DNA from: Megalobrama amblycephala
Lineage: Eukaryota; Chordata; Actinopteri; Cypriniformes; Xenocyprididae
Assembly (NCBI RefSeq): GCF_018812025.1
Contig: NC_063044.1
Location: 45,934,077-45,998,076 of the forward strand
Reading direction: 5' to 3'
DNA: 64,000 bases
A program made the translations under genes and the position numbers. The notes beneath the pieces were generated by a model. That model was not told where the DNA came from, did not search any database, and was given only the letters and a program-made list of their open reading frames with translations. Numbering within the stretch: the stretch's first letter is position 1; each line of letters opens with the position of its first letter. This document shows, one piece after another, positions 1-14,400 of the stretch.

Positions 1-1470
1 GGGGAAAAAAAACACAAACTTGAAATCGCCTGAAGCATTGTTGCGCTGGCCTCAAAGCAATGTTTCTGACATAAAATTATTTACAAATATTAAATGTACG
101 TTAATTGCAATTTATTTTTAGTCTTTATACAACTAAAAACTTTTTGTTACTGACCCTAAAATTTTAAAATAATAAATAATAATTTTAATTGTGCTTATAA
201 AAGTACTTCAGTGACCCAAGTGGCCCCCAGGTCATTTGAGTTTGAGACCCCTAATGTGCAGGCTCAGTTTTTTTTTCTTTTTTTTTTTTCTTCTGCAGCT
301 GGACTTTAGAGGTTTTTTGGAGGTGAATTTGCTGTCACTTCCATAAACAAGCACGATTTTCCTTTCCTCCCCTCATCAAAATCAGTGCTCAGGGTGTTTA
401 ATTTGACATCTTTCACCAAACAACAGTCACATTCTCAACAGCACTTTCCACTTTCCCTTCCAAATCATCTTCCTGTTCTCATCTCTTGCGCTCTCTCATT
501 TCTTTAACCCAACTTATAATAAGTTGAATTGATGTCTATGTCTCTATCCCTCATCCATGTTTCAGTAAAGTCAACATACCACTTGATTGACAGTTCGTTT
601 TGATATTTTGTCTAGGCCCCTTTATCTTATATTTCCATTTGTTTGCATTTCTCTCTTGCCTTTTCTCCCTCAAGGCTTCCATGTCTAGTTTTGGAGAAAG
701 GCACACTCATTTTCCTCTCCTCTTTCTATTATTCCTGCCGTTTAATCCTGTGTGACAAATTGCTTCCTGTTCTGCTCTCCCTCTTACAGGAAGTCGAGTC
801 GTAGGCCCCTCTTGGGGGCCACTGTTGTGGACTCTGGGAAAAGAGTGGGCCGTGGTGGGTAGGTTTGGGATGGGTTTGATTGGACAGCTGTGGAAACCTT
901 GGAGACCCCCAGCCCCTCCAACACACAGACACACACATACACACCACCCTCACCCCCCTACAGATCCTCTACAGCAGTCCAAACCTGCGTTCCAGCTGTG
1001 ACTATTGAATAAACCTCTACTTTACAGTTTCCAGACTTAAACTTCAAACGCCTCCAACATCTAACACATACTTACTCACACAATCACATAGCACAAATCT
1101 GCCTATGAATTTCAGTCTCCCACAGGAAAGAAAATGACAAATGAGACCTTTTAAATGTCTGTTAATTCTTCTACTCCACAAACAGAGAGCAAATTGAGAT
1201 TTTTTTTTTTTTTTTTTAAATGATCAATCTCAGGAAGAGCTATTTTTATAAGTTGAGTTTATCAAATTGTGATAAACAGTTCTGAGGAAATTGGCACAGT
1301 ATAAAATGGTAGTGGTATTTACTGAGAAATCCTTTGTGGCTCTTTTATTACATGTAATAAATGAATTACATTTTAGAATGCGACAAGTGCTTTGCCAAAT
1401 TTCATCTGCAATCAGTGGTAAATACTTTACATTAAAGAGCCATAGGAGCCAATCATTTTGATAGGAAAAT
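1..1470. other. Non-coding, no gene recognised
   Basis: AT-rich with poly-T runs (for example 1201-1217). The segment ending near 240 ('TTTGAGACCCCTAATG') looks like a transposon terminus. A splice-like segment at 788-857 (CAG before it, GTAGGT after it) reads open in some frames, but no family resemblance was found. This could be plekhh3 intron or upstream DNA. Confidence 0.5.
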
Positions 1471-2866
1471 TTAAAGGGCTAGTTCATCCAAAAATGAAGT
1501 TTGTCCCAAAATTTACTCGCCCTCAAGCCATCCTAGGTGTATATGACTTTCTTCTTTCATCCTAACACAGTTGAAGTTATATTAAAAATGAGCCTGGTTC
1601 TTTCCAGCTTTGTAATGGGATTGAATTGTGCCCGAGTTTTTGAAGTATCAAAAAGCACATACCACATCCATTATAAATGTAATCCATACGTCTCCAGTGG
1701 GTTAATAAATGGCTTATGAAGTGAAGCGATGGGTTTTTGTAAGAGAAATATCCATATTTAAAACTTTATATACTATAATAACTGGCTTCCAGCAACTGCC
1801 GTATACGAGTCTAGTTCCGGTGGAAGAGTGACGTATAGATGAATGCAGAAGCGCAGAGGACAGAGCAAAACAAAACACCAGTCATGAATTAGAACTAAAG
1901 TTTTTAAAGGGAAATGTCTGAGGATTTCAATATCAGAGCAGAGGAGCTTGAGTTTGTTTTTCCCAGCCCTATTTGTTTGAACCACGAGAGCTGTCTACTC
2001 AAATTTATGCTACTCCTACATCCTACGTCAAGTTTTAATGTTGTTTATGTCTTTGTGGTGTTTTTAATGTTTTTTTTTTGCAAATTCATATGTCAACAAT
2101 ATTTTTTTCCCCTTAAAACTGCAGTGAAAAAAAAGACAGTCTCAAACCCGTGGTTTGAAATCACTAGTGTCTGTGACGTCACAAACTACCTTGTAACCAA
2201 TCACGTCAACATGCCGGCGGGATTTAGCATATCATTAACAGCGAACTAGGAGTCTCGAGAGAAGCCAGGTGATCCTGATTTTTTTTTTTGGTGATATGAA
2301 AAATCTTGTAAATTTAGCAATATGGCAGATGTATGATGTATATTACGATTATGAAGAACTATAACCATTGTGCAGCGTTTACCTCAGTAAGTTGAGCGAG
2401 TTTATCTCTGAGATGGCGTGAGCTAGGCTAATTTGCATTGATCCGCGTATACTAAATGAGACAAGGGTGTAGAGTTATATTCAAGCTATTTTAAGGCATG
2501 AAGACATTTTTACACAGGAAAAAAAATCACGTTTAAATATGGCATTTTGGTGATTTAAAGATGAGTTTTAAGGGATAAAATTATTGACTACAGGGGGACT
2601 ATAAATATTGATATTTTGTCTTACAAAAACCCATGGCTTCGCTTCCGAAGGCCTTTATTAACCCCCTGGAGCCGTATGGATTACTTTTATGATTGATGGA
2701 TGTGCTTTTTTGGGCTTCAAAATCTCGGGTATTCCATTATAAAGCTTGGAAAAGCCAGAATATTTTTTTAATATAACTCTGATTGTGTTTGGCTGAAAGA
2801 AGAATGTCATATACACCTAGGATGGCTTGATGGTGAGTGAATTACCATTTTTTGGTGAACTAAAGA
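1471..2866. mobile_element. Foldback DNA transposon with ~300-bp inverted arms (TTAA-type MITE termini)
   Basis: The left terminus 'TTAAAGGGCTAGTTCATCC' is mirrored by 'GGTGAACTAAAG' on the right. Arms pair over long distances: 'CATCCTAGGTGTATATGAC' near 1530 against 'GTCATATACACCTAGGATG' near 2805, and 'GATGGGTTTTTGTAAGA' near 1728 against 'TCTTACAAAAACCCATGG' near 2619. The element has no intact transposase. The termini resemble the Angel-type foldback families of teleosts; the family name is tentative. Confidence 0.7.
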
Positions 2867-3854
2867 TGCAATACGTAATATTTTCTGTTCGCTAGAGGTC
2901 GCTAGAGGCCTATTCAAAACAAAGGCGTAGCTTGATGATGCCAAGTTTGAGCGTGGAATCTTGGGACATGTGGTCTTCACCTCACAGCCGGTGGAAAAGA
3001 ATTGGGATAGGACTCGGGGAAAAAAATCATATTCATGGATGCGATTATTAACGTTACCGTAGTATGAAGCAGAGCAGGACCGAGTGTTGTTGGAGCTGAA
3101 CAAGGCCGCTGGAGCGATTGCGCAACACACGGCGCGAGCAGCAGAACTTTTATTATGCTACAGTCGCCGGCGCAGCTTCCGCTTTTCCGGTCATGAGTAT
3201 GAGGTAACACAGCTCTGTTTATCATATTAGATACATTTGAGTGTGTTGAAAATGATGTTATAACGTTACTCTGAGCGTTCGCTCGGTGGCTGTTATGAGA
3301 CGCTTGTTTGAGACACACTGCAGTAAGATAGATTGATTTTAGAATATCATATTAATAAATGCTGGATGGCTTGTGTTGATAAATGGCATGCAATTAATTT
3401 TAAAACGTATTGTATGGTGGAGAAAATTCTGTATTACTGTTACTAAAAATAAAGCTGCATCTGACTATGCTATGCTAGCTACTCACAAAATATCAGAAAA
3501 TTAGATTTAAACAATAAGACTAAACGTGTTGAGCTATATAACAATAATTAGTTTTCTGTCTATAAATGTATCAAAACAGTTGTTCCCTTGTCTATTAAAA
3601 CATGTAAATATTAAAGCGTCTTTGGTGTTTCCATGGTTTCTACAAAATAAAACCGGAAACCGAGGGTAACGCAGGTATGACGCAATTGACAGGCGACTCC
3701 TCACACGTCCCAGAGCCTTGGTTAAAATGGCAATTTTCTCACGATTTACAAATAGTTGCAAACATTTGGGATATTGCAAGTGAACAAAATATATAACACT
3801 GGCCTAGTGTTTTTTGGATATTTTACTGCAAAATATTACATATTGCACCTTTAA
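2862..3854. mobile_element. MITE-like element with 'AAAGRTGCAATAYGTAATATTTTSTG' type terminal inverted repeats
   Basis: The start 'AAAGATGCAATACGTAATAT' pairs with the end 'ATATTACATATTGCACCTTT'. It directly abuts the preceding foldback element. The internal part is GC-richer (3000-3320), contains open frames on the minus strand, and no domain was recognised there. Non-autonomous DNA transposon is the best reading. Confidence 0.65.
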
Positions 3855-4776
3855 GATGTAAATTGTGTAGTCACATGACATGAGACAAAGTCTCAGCAAT
3901 CAAAGAGCAGTGTCTAAACAATAAAATATTAATTTGGGCAAACATATCCACACAATCTGTAAACATACATGATGATCTCATCATGCTACATATTAATCGT
4001 TTAAAAATGATCACATCATCGTCATTTAAAACCATATTTTCAGTCAGAATGGCAGTGTCTCGTTCATTTCAGCATTCCTTTTTCTATAGAGGAAATAATA
4101 CTTTCTTCTTCCTCATTTAACTGGCAGGATGGCCGAGACAGACTGCATAGGTTTGGCCTAGTGACATGCTGATGTCACTGTGCGCCACTCTTATCCTATA
4201 TAATAGATCAAACAGTCATACCACGCCAAACCCCGTGCTTTATCAGTGCCTTCATGTGTAGGTGTGGCATTTCAAGTTCAGACACACAATAACTGCACAG
4301 ACGCGTGTGTGTGTGCGTGTGTGTGTGCGCGCACTGCTACGCATATGTACATGTATACTTTGAGAGGTTTGAACGAGACGTGACCTGCTTTGTGTCGATC
4401 GGGAGCTAGTATTGTTAGGTAATCAACGACATGTAATTGTGTTGCGTGTTATCTGGCTCTGAGGGTCCAAGGTGCTCATATTGATCAAGAGTGGCTCATT
4501 CACTCAAAAGGGCACCACTGTTTAGACAGCCAAAGCCCAACTACTCTAACCCTTACTTCCTGCCTTTCTTGCTTTTTTTTTACTCACTAACTTTATTTTC
4601 CCAGAGAAAAGGGCAGATAACATGGTTTTGTGATCATGCCTGCACTTTAAACAATAAAGGTTCTTCAGCCACTTAGAAACCATTCTGTTATCAAGAGCCA
4701 TTCTTCACTATAGAGATGTCTTGATACGTCTATCAATCTATTGATTGTTCCTTCGTCATATCTAATTATCTATCAC
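3855..4776. other. Non-coding, no gene recognised
   Basis: Unique-looking AT-rich sequence with a short (TG)n tract near 4304-4328. No splice-supported exon or repeat family was identified. Confidence 0.4.
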
Positions 4777-5111
4777 TGCATCTGAAATCAAATACTTCCC
4801 TACTGAGGATGCCAAAAGAGTAGTATGTCCGAATACATAGTGTTCGAAAAACAGTAGGCGAAAAGTCCCCAGATGACCTACTACTTCCGCCGAGATTCTG
4901 AAGTGGCCATTCGATGGACACTTTACTGCCCCATTAGGCCATGGGAGGGGATTTATGAATGGAAGTGAAGCATCATCTGACAATGAAAGGTAGGTCACGT
5001 GACAGTATCAACATGGCGGATGTAGTATGTTCCGAAATTCATTCATACTATATCGAACATACTTTTTTAATACTTGTGAAGTAAACTCAAATTCAAATGT
5101 AGTACCTACTC
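4777..5111. mobile_element. Short MITE-like element with diverged terminal inverted repeats
   Basis: The left end 'GCATCTGAAATCAAATACTTCCCTACTG' pairs imperfectly with the right end 'AGTACCTACTCTGTATGCGATC'. The interior contains repeated 'AGTAGTATGT'/'CATACTATAT' motifs. No ORF of interest. Followed by a (CATC)n tract. Confidence 0.45.
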
Positions 5112-5130
5112 TGTATGCGATCTTGGACGC

Positions 5131-5172
5131 TCCATCCATCCATCCATCCATCCATCCATCCATCCATCCATC
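5131..5172. repeat. (CATC)n microsatellite
   Basis: About ten perfect tetranucleotide copies are seen directly. Confidence 0.9.
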
Positions 5173-5908
5173 TTGAAGAAAGTATTCAGAATAACCCTGA
5201 AATCACTTTTGCTTCATGCTGCATATGCATGCTGTTGGAATCAGGCCTTACATTATGAGTTCCTATTTTTTTAACTTTTTGCTGTTGAATATTACGGACT
5301 CCTGTACTGTCATGTTCTGTACAGAGGTAAGAGATAATCTGATGAGTCAGTGTTTCATATCTCTCTCTAACTTTTAAGTGAAATGAGGCGTGCACTGATC
5401 TGGATCAGTCATCGCCTGCTGCTCCGGTTTTTCAGTTTAGCACCAAAATATTTATCCTTTTAGGTCACCGTCACAGACTTCTCTGGACCCCATATTCATA
5501 AAAACTTTTTTAGTTTTACTGATAGTCTAGACAGTAAAACAGTTCCTGAGTCATAAAGCTCATCTCCACTTTTATACCCCATATCCATAAGATATCTTAC
5601 TGCCCTCTAAAGTCTCTATATAGCAGAGCATGTTTATCCGTATCTGCGTGCTGGTCTCATTCCAGCAGCCTCCAGCAGAGATAGAGCTCGGCTCATTTTA
5701 TCTGTGTGTGTATGTGTGTGTTAATGCTGTCTAGATTAGGATGAGGGTTATTCTCATGCCTGAGGGACAGAGAAGGTTTTTTGTTTTAAAACCGGATTGC
5801 TGATCTTGATTCTGCTCTGATCCATAAACCGGTTCTGGCAGGTTCTGACCGGTTGATTCCAGCTTTCACAGCTCTTGCGAATGGAGGCTTCCTCTTTTTG
5901 TGTTGCCT

Positions 5909-5966
5909 GCCTCTCTCTCTCACTCTCTCTCTCTCCCTCTTTCTCTCTCTTTCTCTCCCTCTTCCT
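5909..5966. repeat. (CT)n-rich polypyrimidine tract
   Basis: Nearly uninterrupted C/T run; its minus-strand reading gives a low-complexity Arg/Glu frame that is not a gene. Confidence 0.85.
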
Positions 5967-6320
5967 GATGGATGTCTGTAAACTCTTGACTCTTGTCTAA
6001 GCTTCAACTTAAATTAGAGAGTGATGCAAATCCGCAGGGATCGACCACTGCATCTCCATTACACATATACACTTGTAAACAGTCCTGTAAATAAATGTAC
6101 AGAACATCGATATGGTTCGAGAGATTCAAAGAACACAAAAATACTCCGATGCACAACTATTGTATCTGAGGTCAGTGAAGAGGCAGCATAATCTTAGGCC
6201 TGATTGGCAGGCTTCAAAATACAGCATCAGAAAGTCTGCAGCCATAATGTAGAACTGCTTTAACATAAAGCAAAAGTTCACTTAAAAACGATAAAAGATG
6301 TTGTCATTATTAAGCTGTGT

Positions 6321-6323
<3 letters not shown>

Positions 6324-6404
<81 letters not shown>
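6324..6404. repeat. (TA)n microsatellite, ~80 bp
   Basis: Perfect dinucleotide run. The flank (6405-6560) is rich in 'GTACCAT/ATGGTA' motifs that recur at 19360-19520, suggesting a common short-palindrome repeat. Confidence 0.95.
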
Positions 6405-6409
<5 letters not shown>

Positions 6410-7037
6410 TTACCACCCTTGTACTATAGTATATACATGGTATTCCAAGGTATTACAAAGAATATTAAGGTATTATTATTGATGTGCCATATTGGCCATA
6501 CTATTATAGCATGGTATAGCAGTACCATATTATTATATCATCATAATATTATGCTATTATTTAGCAGTACCATGTTTTCCGGTCTCTCAACTTGATTGAC
6601 TTAACAAATGGCTAATTTGGGTGAGAAACTAGCAAGTCCAAATAATTTGTGTCAAATGAAGTTCTGACTTCAGATAACAAGGAGTTTCAGTCAGGAATGT
6701 CTTGTTTGATTAACCAACACACTGCCACATTCAATTCCTCCAATACAGCCCCACAGTTGTGTGTGTGTGTGTGTGTTATCGGAGTGATTATCTATCTGTC
6801 ACTGTCTGCTTCAAGGTGCTTGTGCTCCCAGCATTCCTCAAATCATCTATTAGTTGTTAGCTACTGATGTCCTCTAACTAATCTTTTACCTGTTCATTAC
6901 AAGTTGTTATTCTGCTCTTTTTGTCCAAGTGTACAGTAGACACTTGTGGCCTTGATTTTTATCCATGATGATGATGATGACAGTATGACTTGTTTCGGAC
7001 AGGATCAAATCAGCAACATTCCATATATATATGGAAC

Positions 7038-7188
<151 letters not shown>

Positions 7189-7757
7189 ATGTATATTATG
7201 TATGTATGTATGTATGAAAACAATTGTCCATGACCCAGTGATGAGGAGTGTTCCATTAAGATCCTTTATAGTATAGCATATTTATTGCAGCAGCCAATTT
7301 TTTTTTCTTTCTCCCAAGCCATGTGAATTTTAGTGACAACTATTTTCTTGCCCCTAGACCACTCTTGTTCTCCACGTCTCTTCCTAGTTCTCTCTTTGCG
7401 TGCGAGTGTCCTTGGCGTCTCTTAGTCACGTTTATTTTCGGTCTTTTCCCTGGCTGCCAGACCGATAAAGCCCTGCCTGGCCATGGTGGTGGAGGGTGGA
7501 GGGATGTGCGTGTGTGTGTTGGGTTTGTCCGTGAGATGTGAAATGTCTGCATATGCGAAGTGGTTTCATGCTATGTTGGGGTCCGTTTTAGCAGCAGAAT
7601 TATGATGTTGACCCCAACTTTCCTCAAGGGATGGGTGTGCATATGTGTGTTTGTGTGTGTGTGTGTGTTTTGGGGGCCAGGGGAGGGGGTTTTACAGTAC
7701 TTACTGGGTTACAGTAGGCACATTGCTGACGTCTGTGTTGTGTTCCATGTTGTTCAG

Positions 7758-10700
7758 TCTGTCAGGAGTTCCTGAGGAGAAGAGAAGTCTCATCATGCAG
7801 AAGAGCAAGATGACGATAGACGAAGACCCAGAGGTGCTCGTGAAGGGTGAGAAAGAAATTCATATGTCATTATTGCTTTAAGACCAGATGTATTGTTTGC
7901 ATGCATTGGTGCATTTGTGGGTATAACAATGTCCATTATTAACAATGATTCTACTGGTCACTTGGAATCAGATTGATCTGAAATGAATCAGATTTGTACT
8001 TGTTTCAGTTTTATTGTGAAGATTGCAATTTCTAAGGTGTTTTTTTTTTTTTTTTTTTTTTTTTATGACCACCTGGTAACTTTATCTGTAGTGAGTTAAT
8101 CTGAAATCTAACTCATAACTTCTCTATAAACCAGGGCGCAGCAGGCTAAACAGTGTCTACACACACATATTCTTGCCTATCTTTGTGAGGACATTCATTG
8201 ACACAATGCATTTTCTAACTCCTTACCCTAACCTTACACATCACAATGAAATGCCTAACCTGAACCCTTATTCTAAACCTACCCTTAACCTAAATATAAC
8301 CTTATATCTAAAAGCATGTCTTGTTCCTGAAACATGCCGTTAAATTGGTCTCAGAAAGTGAAAAAGTGAAATTGGGGACATACCATAGATTTTAAAATAA
8401 AGGTAAATATTATATTATATTATATTATATTATATTATATTATATTATATTATATTATATTATATTATATTATATTATATTATATTACTATAATTTAACT
8501 CAAATAAACTGAATAAAATGGACCAATTTTGTTTGCAGACATTAGTGATTTTAAACAATCATTATTGATAATTATTTACAGATACTGCGGTTCAAAATCT
8601 GGGTATTGTCTAATATTTTATGCATTTATTTGATCAAAAATACAGTAAAGCGGGAATGTTGTGAAATGTTCTTACAATTTAATATAATTGCTTTCTATGT
8701 GAATATATTTTAAAATATTATTTTTTCCTGTGATGTCAAATTTCCAGCATCATTACTCCAGTCTTCAGTGTCACATGATCCTTCAGAAATCATTCTGATA
8801 TAATGATTTGATGCTAAAGAAACATTATTATTTTTAGCTTATTATACATTTTTAAATGTTGCATTATTTTTATCGGTTATTGAACACTAATAATCAGTAT
8901 TGTTAATTGTTGGGAAAAAAAACAATATTAATCTGGCACAAACCCAACTATTAAAACTATTAAAAATATTCACTTAATACCCAAAGGAAGTTTTTGTCGT
9001 CTTTAGCTCACTTTTGTGTACAGTTTTGTCCCTAATCTATAGGTAAGTCCACACACACATGCATCAGTTATAGCTTGCAGTATTATCAGTGACACACGGA
9101 TTGGCTGACACACTGCACAGTGCACATTAATTGAGACAGTTAGACATTGTTAATCAACACTTAAGTTGCTGACCACAGATTTAAGTGTGTGTGTGTGTGT
9201 GTGTTATTCATGGTTGTCTATGATCTCAGAGTGTGTAAATGTGAGCACTGTGTGATATTTGCTGCACTGGAGTGGTAATAATACTCAATCACATGTAATG
9301 AGTAATAATAAGCAGGGCAGAGTAATATTAGTGTAGTGGGGTCCAAATGCTCCGCCAGCCTGTCTCATGCTGGCCTGCGGAGCTGCTAAATAAGACAGTC
9401 TTTCCCCAGTCTGTCTGGCTGACTCACTCACTCACTCACTCACTCACACTCTCACACACACAAACACACATTCAAAGGGAAAGGTAGCAGGTGCAGTACA
9501 TCTGCAAGCAGCAGCGGAAAAAAGGTAACATGGTCCGAGTGTCATGAGGGTTTCCCAAAAAAAAAAAAAGCAGTTTTCCCATGAAATGTTTCCTGATAAT
9601 TGGCTCTGATACACATTTGTGCATAGCCAACAAACTTGGTTTGAAGGTCTGGAGGGAGATTTTTATTCTCAGTGTGACCTTAACACAACCCTCTATTAAG
9701 TTGTGTGAGCGGTGGTTTGGTACGCTGCTCTCGACTGGATGTGGACGGGCTGGTTTGTGCTGTTCCGACGTTTTCCATGAGCACTCATTCTGACTCTGCA
9801 TGAGCATTGTGATGCGCTGGCTCTCAAAAAATGATATTTCAAATTACACATCATTTATTTCTGTTAGGTTTTTGAAATGAAACCTTCATATTCTCAGATT
9901 GGTCTGTTACAATATTTGAATAATATGGATATTTTTCTCTTTCTTTTTCAGGCTGGCTCCTGCGAGAGGTGCAGGGAGGCTGGCTCCGGCAGAGGAGGTT
10001 CTGGTTTGTGTTAACCACCGACTCTCTCGACTACTACAGCGGTCCGGACAGAGATGCTCGCAGACTGGGCACGCTTGTACTCACATCCCTCTGCTCAGTG
10101 CTGTGGCCTGATAAACACACCTACAAACAGACAGGTAACACACCTGCAAATAAATTAAGTGACCATTCCCTAGGCAAAAATTTTACCTTTAGTGGCACAA
10201 TAGCTTGTCACTGGAGCAGTACCCTTGAAGGGACAACTTTGTGCCTTATTTACACCTAAAAGATCAATAGTCATACCTTTAGGGAAATAATAGGCTTTAA
10301 GGGGTAGATAAAGTACAAAGTTGTCTTTTTAAGAGTACCGCCCCACTGATAAGCTGTTGTATCACTAAAGGTACATTTTTGCACATTTTTTTTCTGAGAC
10401 TATATGGGGAAAGAAATATTTTTTTTTTGCATTTTCTGGTTTATAAATAGATTTTTTACTTTATTTATGCATCATTTTTACCTTTTGAGTATGTCTTTAA
10501 AGGAGGCTTAAAAACAGCCAATCAGAGTAGTTCTTTCTGTTTGCATTGAAAGAGTGTAAAACTAAGAATACATTCTCTGAATTCTGTGATGATTTTAAAG
10601 GGATAGTTCTGTCAAAAAATCAAATTCTATCATCATTTGGAACAACATTTATCATGTTGTTCCAAACCCAGAAGACCTTTGTTTATCTTCGAAACTCAAA

Positions 10701-11401
10701 TGAAAATATTTTAAGGTTTGCTCAAGCATGTGAGCTACAATGTTTACCATATGCGATGTGCTCTATGTATGTTTGTTCATATGTGAATAAAAGCCTAATA
10801 AAGCCTAAAATGATGACATAGTTTTCATTTTTGGGTGAACTATCCCTTTAAGGTTGTCCTTGCTATTTACCATATTATATTCAGTTTTTTTTACTTCCAC
10901 AATCAATCTCTCCTCATCCATGTTTAACATCGCAGAAATATATTTAATCAATAATCACTTAATTTAATCAATAATCACTTATCGTTTGTCACTTTTTTGT
11001 ATCACATTTAGTAAATGGTGTGAACTTACCTTTTAAAGTCCAGTGGAGGATAAACACAGTGTTTCTTTCACTATTTAAGGATTTGTCCTCACGATGACAT
11101 GCATTTTTCAGAGAGAGCAGATCTTTTGGTCAGATCACAGGCACAGAGCAGCCGTGAGACCTGTTGATCTCTTGTCGACATTGGCGTGAAATCTTTCTTG
11201 TGGGAAGACTTTGATCCATTTTGAAATGAAATGCAGGATTGTTTGAGGCCAAATTAGAAATGAAGGAAGACAAACGACATGCATTGTTGTCTGGGGAGAT
11301 GGTAGGCAATGACCAGACAGACTCAAAGGCTTAGTCATACTGTATATGTGTGTGTGTGTGTGTGTGACTCAGAACTCCAGCTGAACATGTGCCATGTGAA
11401 T

Positions 11402-11461
<60 letters not shown>

Positions 11462-14400
11462 GTATGCATATTCACATGGCAGCTTTCAACAGCACAGTCC
11501 ACAAAACTCTGAACTTTTCCCAGATTAACTTTAGGGACTTTCCTAGATAAAAGTGTATGTATATGTCTGAAAGTTTGTGTACAATGGCAGTGTTGGTTGG
11601 TCAGGAGTCATTCATTATCCAGCACAGCAGACACGATGGAAATGACTTCTTCTTTTAACAAACAATTTAATGTCTAATGCTCTGGCTCGTTCACAGAGTA
11701 AAACAGATCCTTTAATGAAAACATTAATGAGGTACAATTTTGTGCCCAAGAATTGGGAGTTGTTTACAGCAGACACCAAATAAATATCAAGGAATTTAAC
11801 CATGGAATAGTCATAGAAATGAATTAGAGAAAAATTATATACATGGTTCTGCTCTAAAATATTTCGTTGGCTAGATATTGTTCTTTGTGAGTATTGTGTA
11901 GAGCGAAAACTTGCCTAGTCTAGAGATATTGGTGGGCTTTATGGAGATTGTAAAGAATTGGTGTGTCTTTAAATGTCTCAGTTTTGAACCAAAGCGTCAT
12001 TCTTTTGACTGCCAAAGTTAACAACAAGGGAGAAATTATATATTAGTAAGATCCTCATAAAAGATCCAGATTCAGCTCTAGGAACATCTGAACACATTTA
12101 CTGCAGGCCAGGCATGTGAAATATGAGGTTGTCAGAATGCTGGAGCTCTAGTCCATTTGTCTTTAATCAGAAACCGTATAAGCACATGTAAGTTTTATTG
12201 CATTTTTTATTATTTTTTTTTTTTTACTTTATGTACATACTCTCGTAATTGTTAGGAGATGCTATTTTTGTATTGATCTGCTTTGATGACTTCTCTTTTT
12301 GAAGAGCAGCACTAAAATATTTGAAATGTGTGTGTGTGTGTGTGTGTGTGTGTGACAGGTTACTGGAGTCTGACAGTGTATGGCCGCAAGCATTGCTATA
12401 GACTATTCACAAAGCACTACAATGAGGCAGTGCACTGGGCGTGTGCAGTGCAGAAAGTCATCGACAGCAAAGCGCCGGTGGAGACGCCAACACAGCTCCT
12501 CATACGAGACATTGAGGTGATATATAAATATATATAAATTATAATATAACAATATTTTTTTCAGGGAATATACATGCACACACATACATATATATGGCAG
12601 CTTAGCTCCTAAAGAGTCCATGGTCAGGATAACACACATACACAGACACTTTGTGTAAACCATCTAAACCCCACCCACTGTCATCTCTCTGCCCCAGTAT
12701 ATTATTATTAGTTTGTTGGCTAGTGATTTTACACTTATAGATGTGCTGCTTGGTATCTCGTGTCCCTGGAAATAGTTTTGAAGGCAGCGAGTAGCTCTTC
12801 AGAATATCCCTCTTGTTATGATGTAATGCCGGCACTCTCGGAGAGATCTGTATTAATAGGATGTTAGTTGCTAGCCCACAGAACTCCACGGAATCCCATT
12901 GAGGTTGCATATAAACAGACAGCAGACAGACAGGCAGACAGACAGGCGTGAAAACCGCAGTGGTTGAAATGTTAAGTGGCCAGACCCCTAAATGATCTTG
13001 GTGATCGCTATATATCTTTTAAAGATAAGTTATGTGTGGATATTAAGCAATAAGACACAGGAGGCTGTGCTGTATTCTCAATATAGTTATGGCTGAAAGA
13101 CATTATATTCTTGCTGTATTGCTTTTTTAAAAATTGTTACCATATAAGAAATTTTGTTGTGGTGAAGATATAGCTACTGACATGCATACAATAAACTTAA
13201 GTTTACAATACTATTTATACTATTCTTTTAGCATGTTATTTATGTGTACTATTTATTTGACTGCTCACAAACTCACACATACAGCACATAGCGGTAACGG
13301 CAGGAGGTCTTGACATGTTTAACTGCTCTTGGGTTCGTTTATCAGGTCCATTATAAGCAAACATCCCACAACAAACATAAACTGGCCTTATTCACCCTTG
13401 AAATGTACACAGCAGCTTTCATTATACACACATACAGAGAGCAGACCTTGACCAGGGTCTGTAAGCTGAAATTTCCCTTTCCTTCATCTCTCTCATCCGC
13501 TTCCCCAAAACAGCATTTGCATTTGAAACATCATTTCCTCATTTCATTATCGACCCCATAACAAAGAGGTCATCTGTTTATGGAGACATAATGGTACACA
13601 GCAAATATATCTGTCTTGGGTTTATTTATTTCAAGGTCTTTAATTGGCCTTGCATTACATGTGTTTATGTGCATTGTTTTTGTATAGGAGAATAAATTCA
13701 ATCCAGAGGTTGTGGAGCACATCTATCAGCATAATCCCATCCTCAGGTACACGCAGAGCCCTCTCTACGCCCCACTGCTGCCTTTCCCCTACGGCAGTCT
13801 CCACCACACACGTGAGTCAAACGCACACACACTTATATTGCATATGTCACACATACACACCCCTGCTCATGTAGTCCTGGAAGAACATTTCTATCAGCCA
13901 ATTAGATAAGACACACACCCTCTTTCTACAACCCTGCCGCTTTGGTGTAACCATGGTGAACAAGCAATATATTTACCTGTTAAGCAGAAGCAAAGCAAAA
14001 TCAGCATCTGTTTTCAAGTGCTTTGAAGCGCTCAACTTTCTTCAGTGATGAAGAGCCTTAGTCTTTAGTCTTGCTTCTGTTCTGGTTTTGTTACTTTTTG
14101 GTCTTTTTATTTAACTCTGTCTTCCCATTTCTTTGAATTCACCATAAATTAAAAATTGACAATTCTTCTTTTAATCGAAAATTGCATTGTTATATTATAA
14201 ATGATTTATTCACGCACAATCTTTAAAGGGGACCTATAATGCCCCTATTACAAGATGTAATGTAAGTCTCTGGTGTCCCCATAATGTGTCTGTGGAGTTT
14301 CAGCTCAAAATACCCCACAGATCATTTATTATAACTTGTCAAATTTGCCCCAATTTGGGTGTGTCCCTTTAAATTCAAATGAGCTGCTGCCCGTTTTTCA

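Noticed and set aside
788..857. Possible plekhh3 5' exon (CAG before, GTAGGT after)
   Set aside because: Two frames are open but neither resembles the PLEKHH3 N-terminus; insufficient evidence.
2807..3318. Overlapping minus-strand frames of ~110 codons
   Set aside because: They fall within a MITE-like element and show no recognisable domain or splice pattern.
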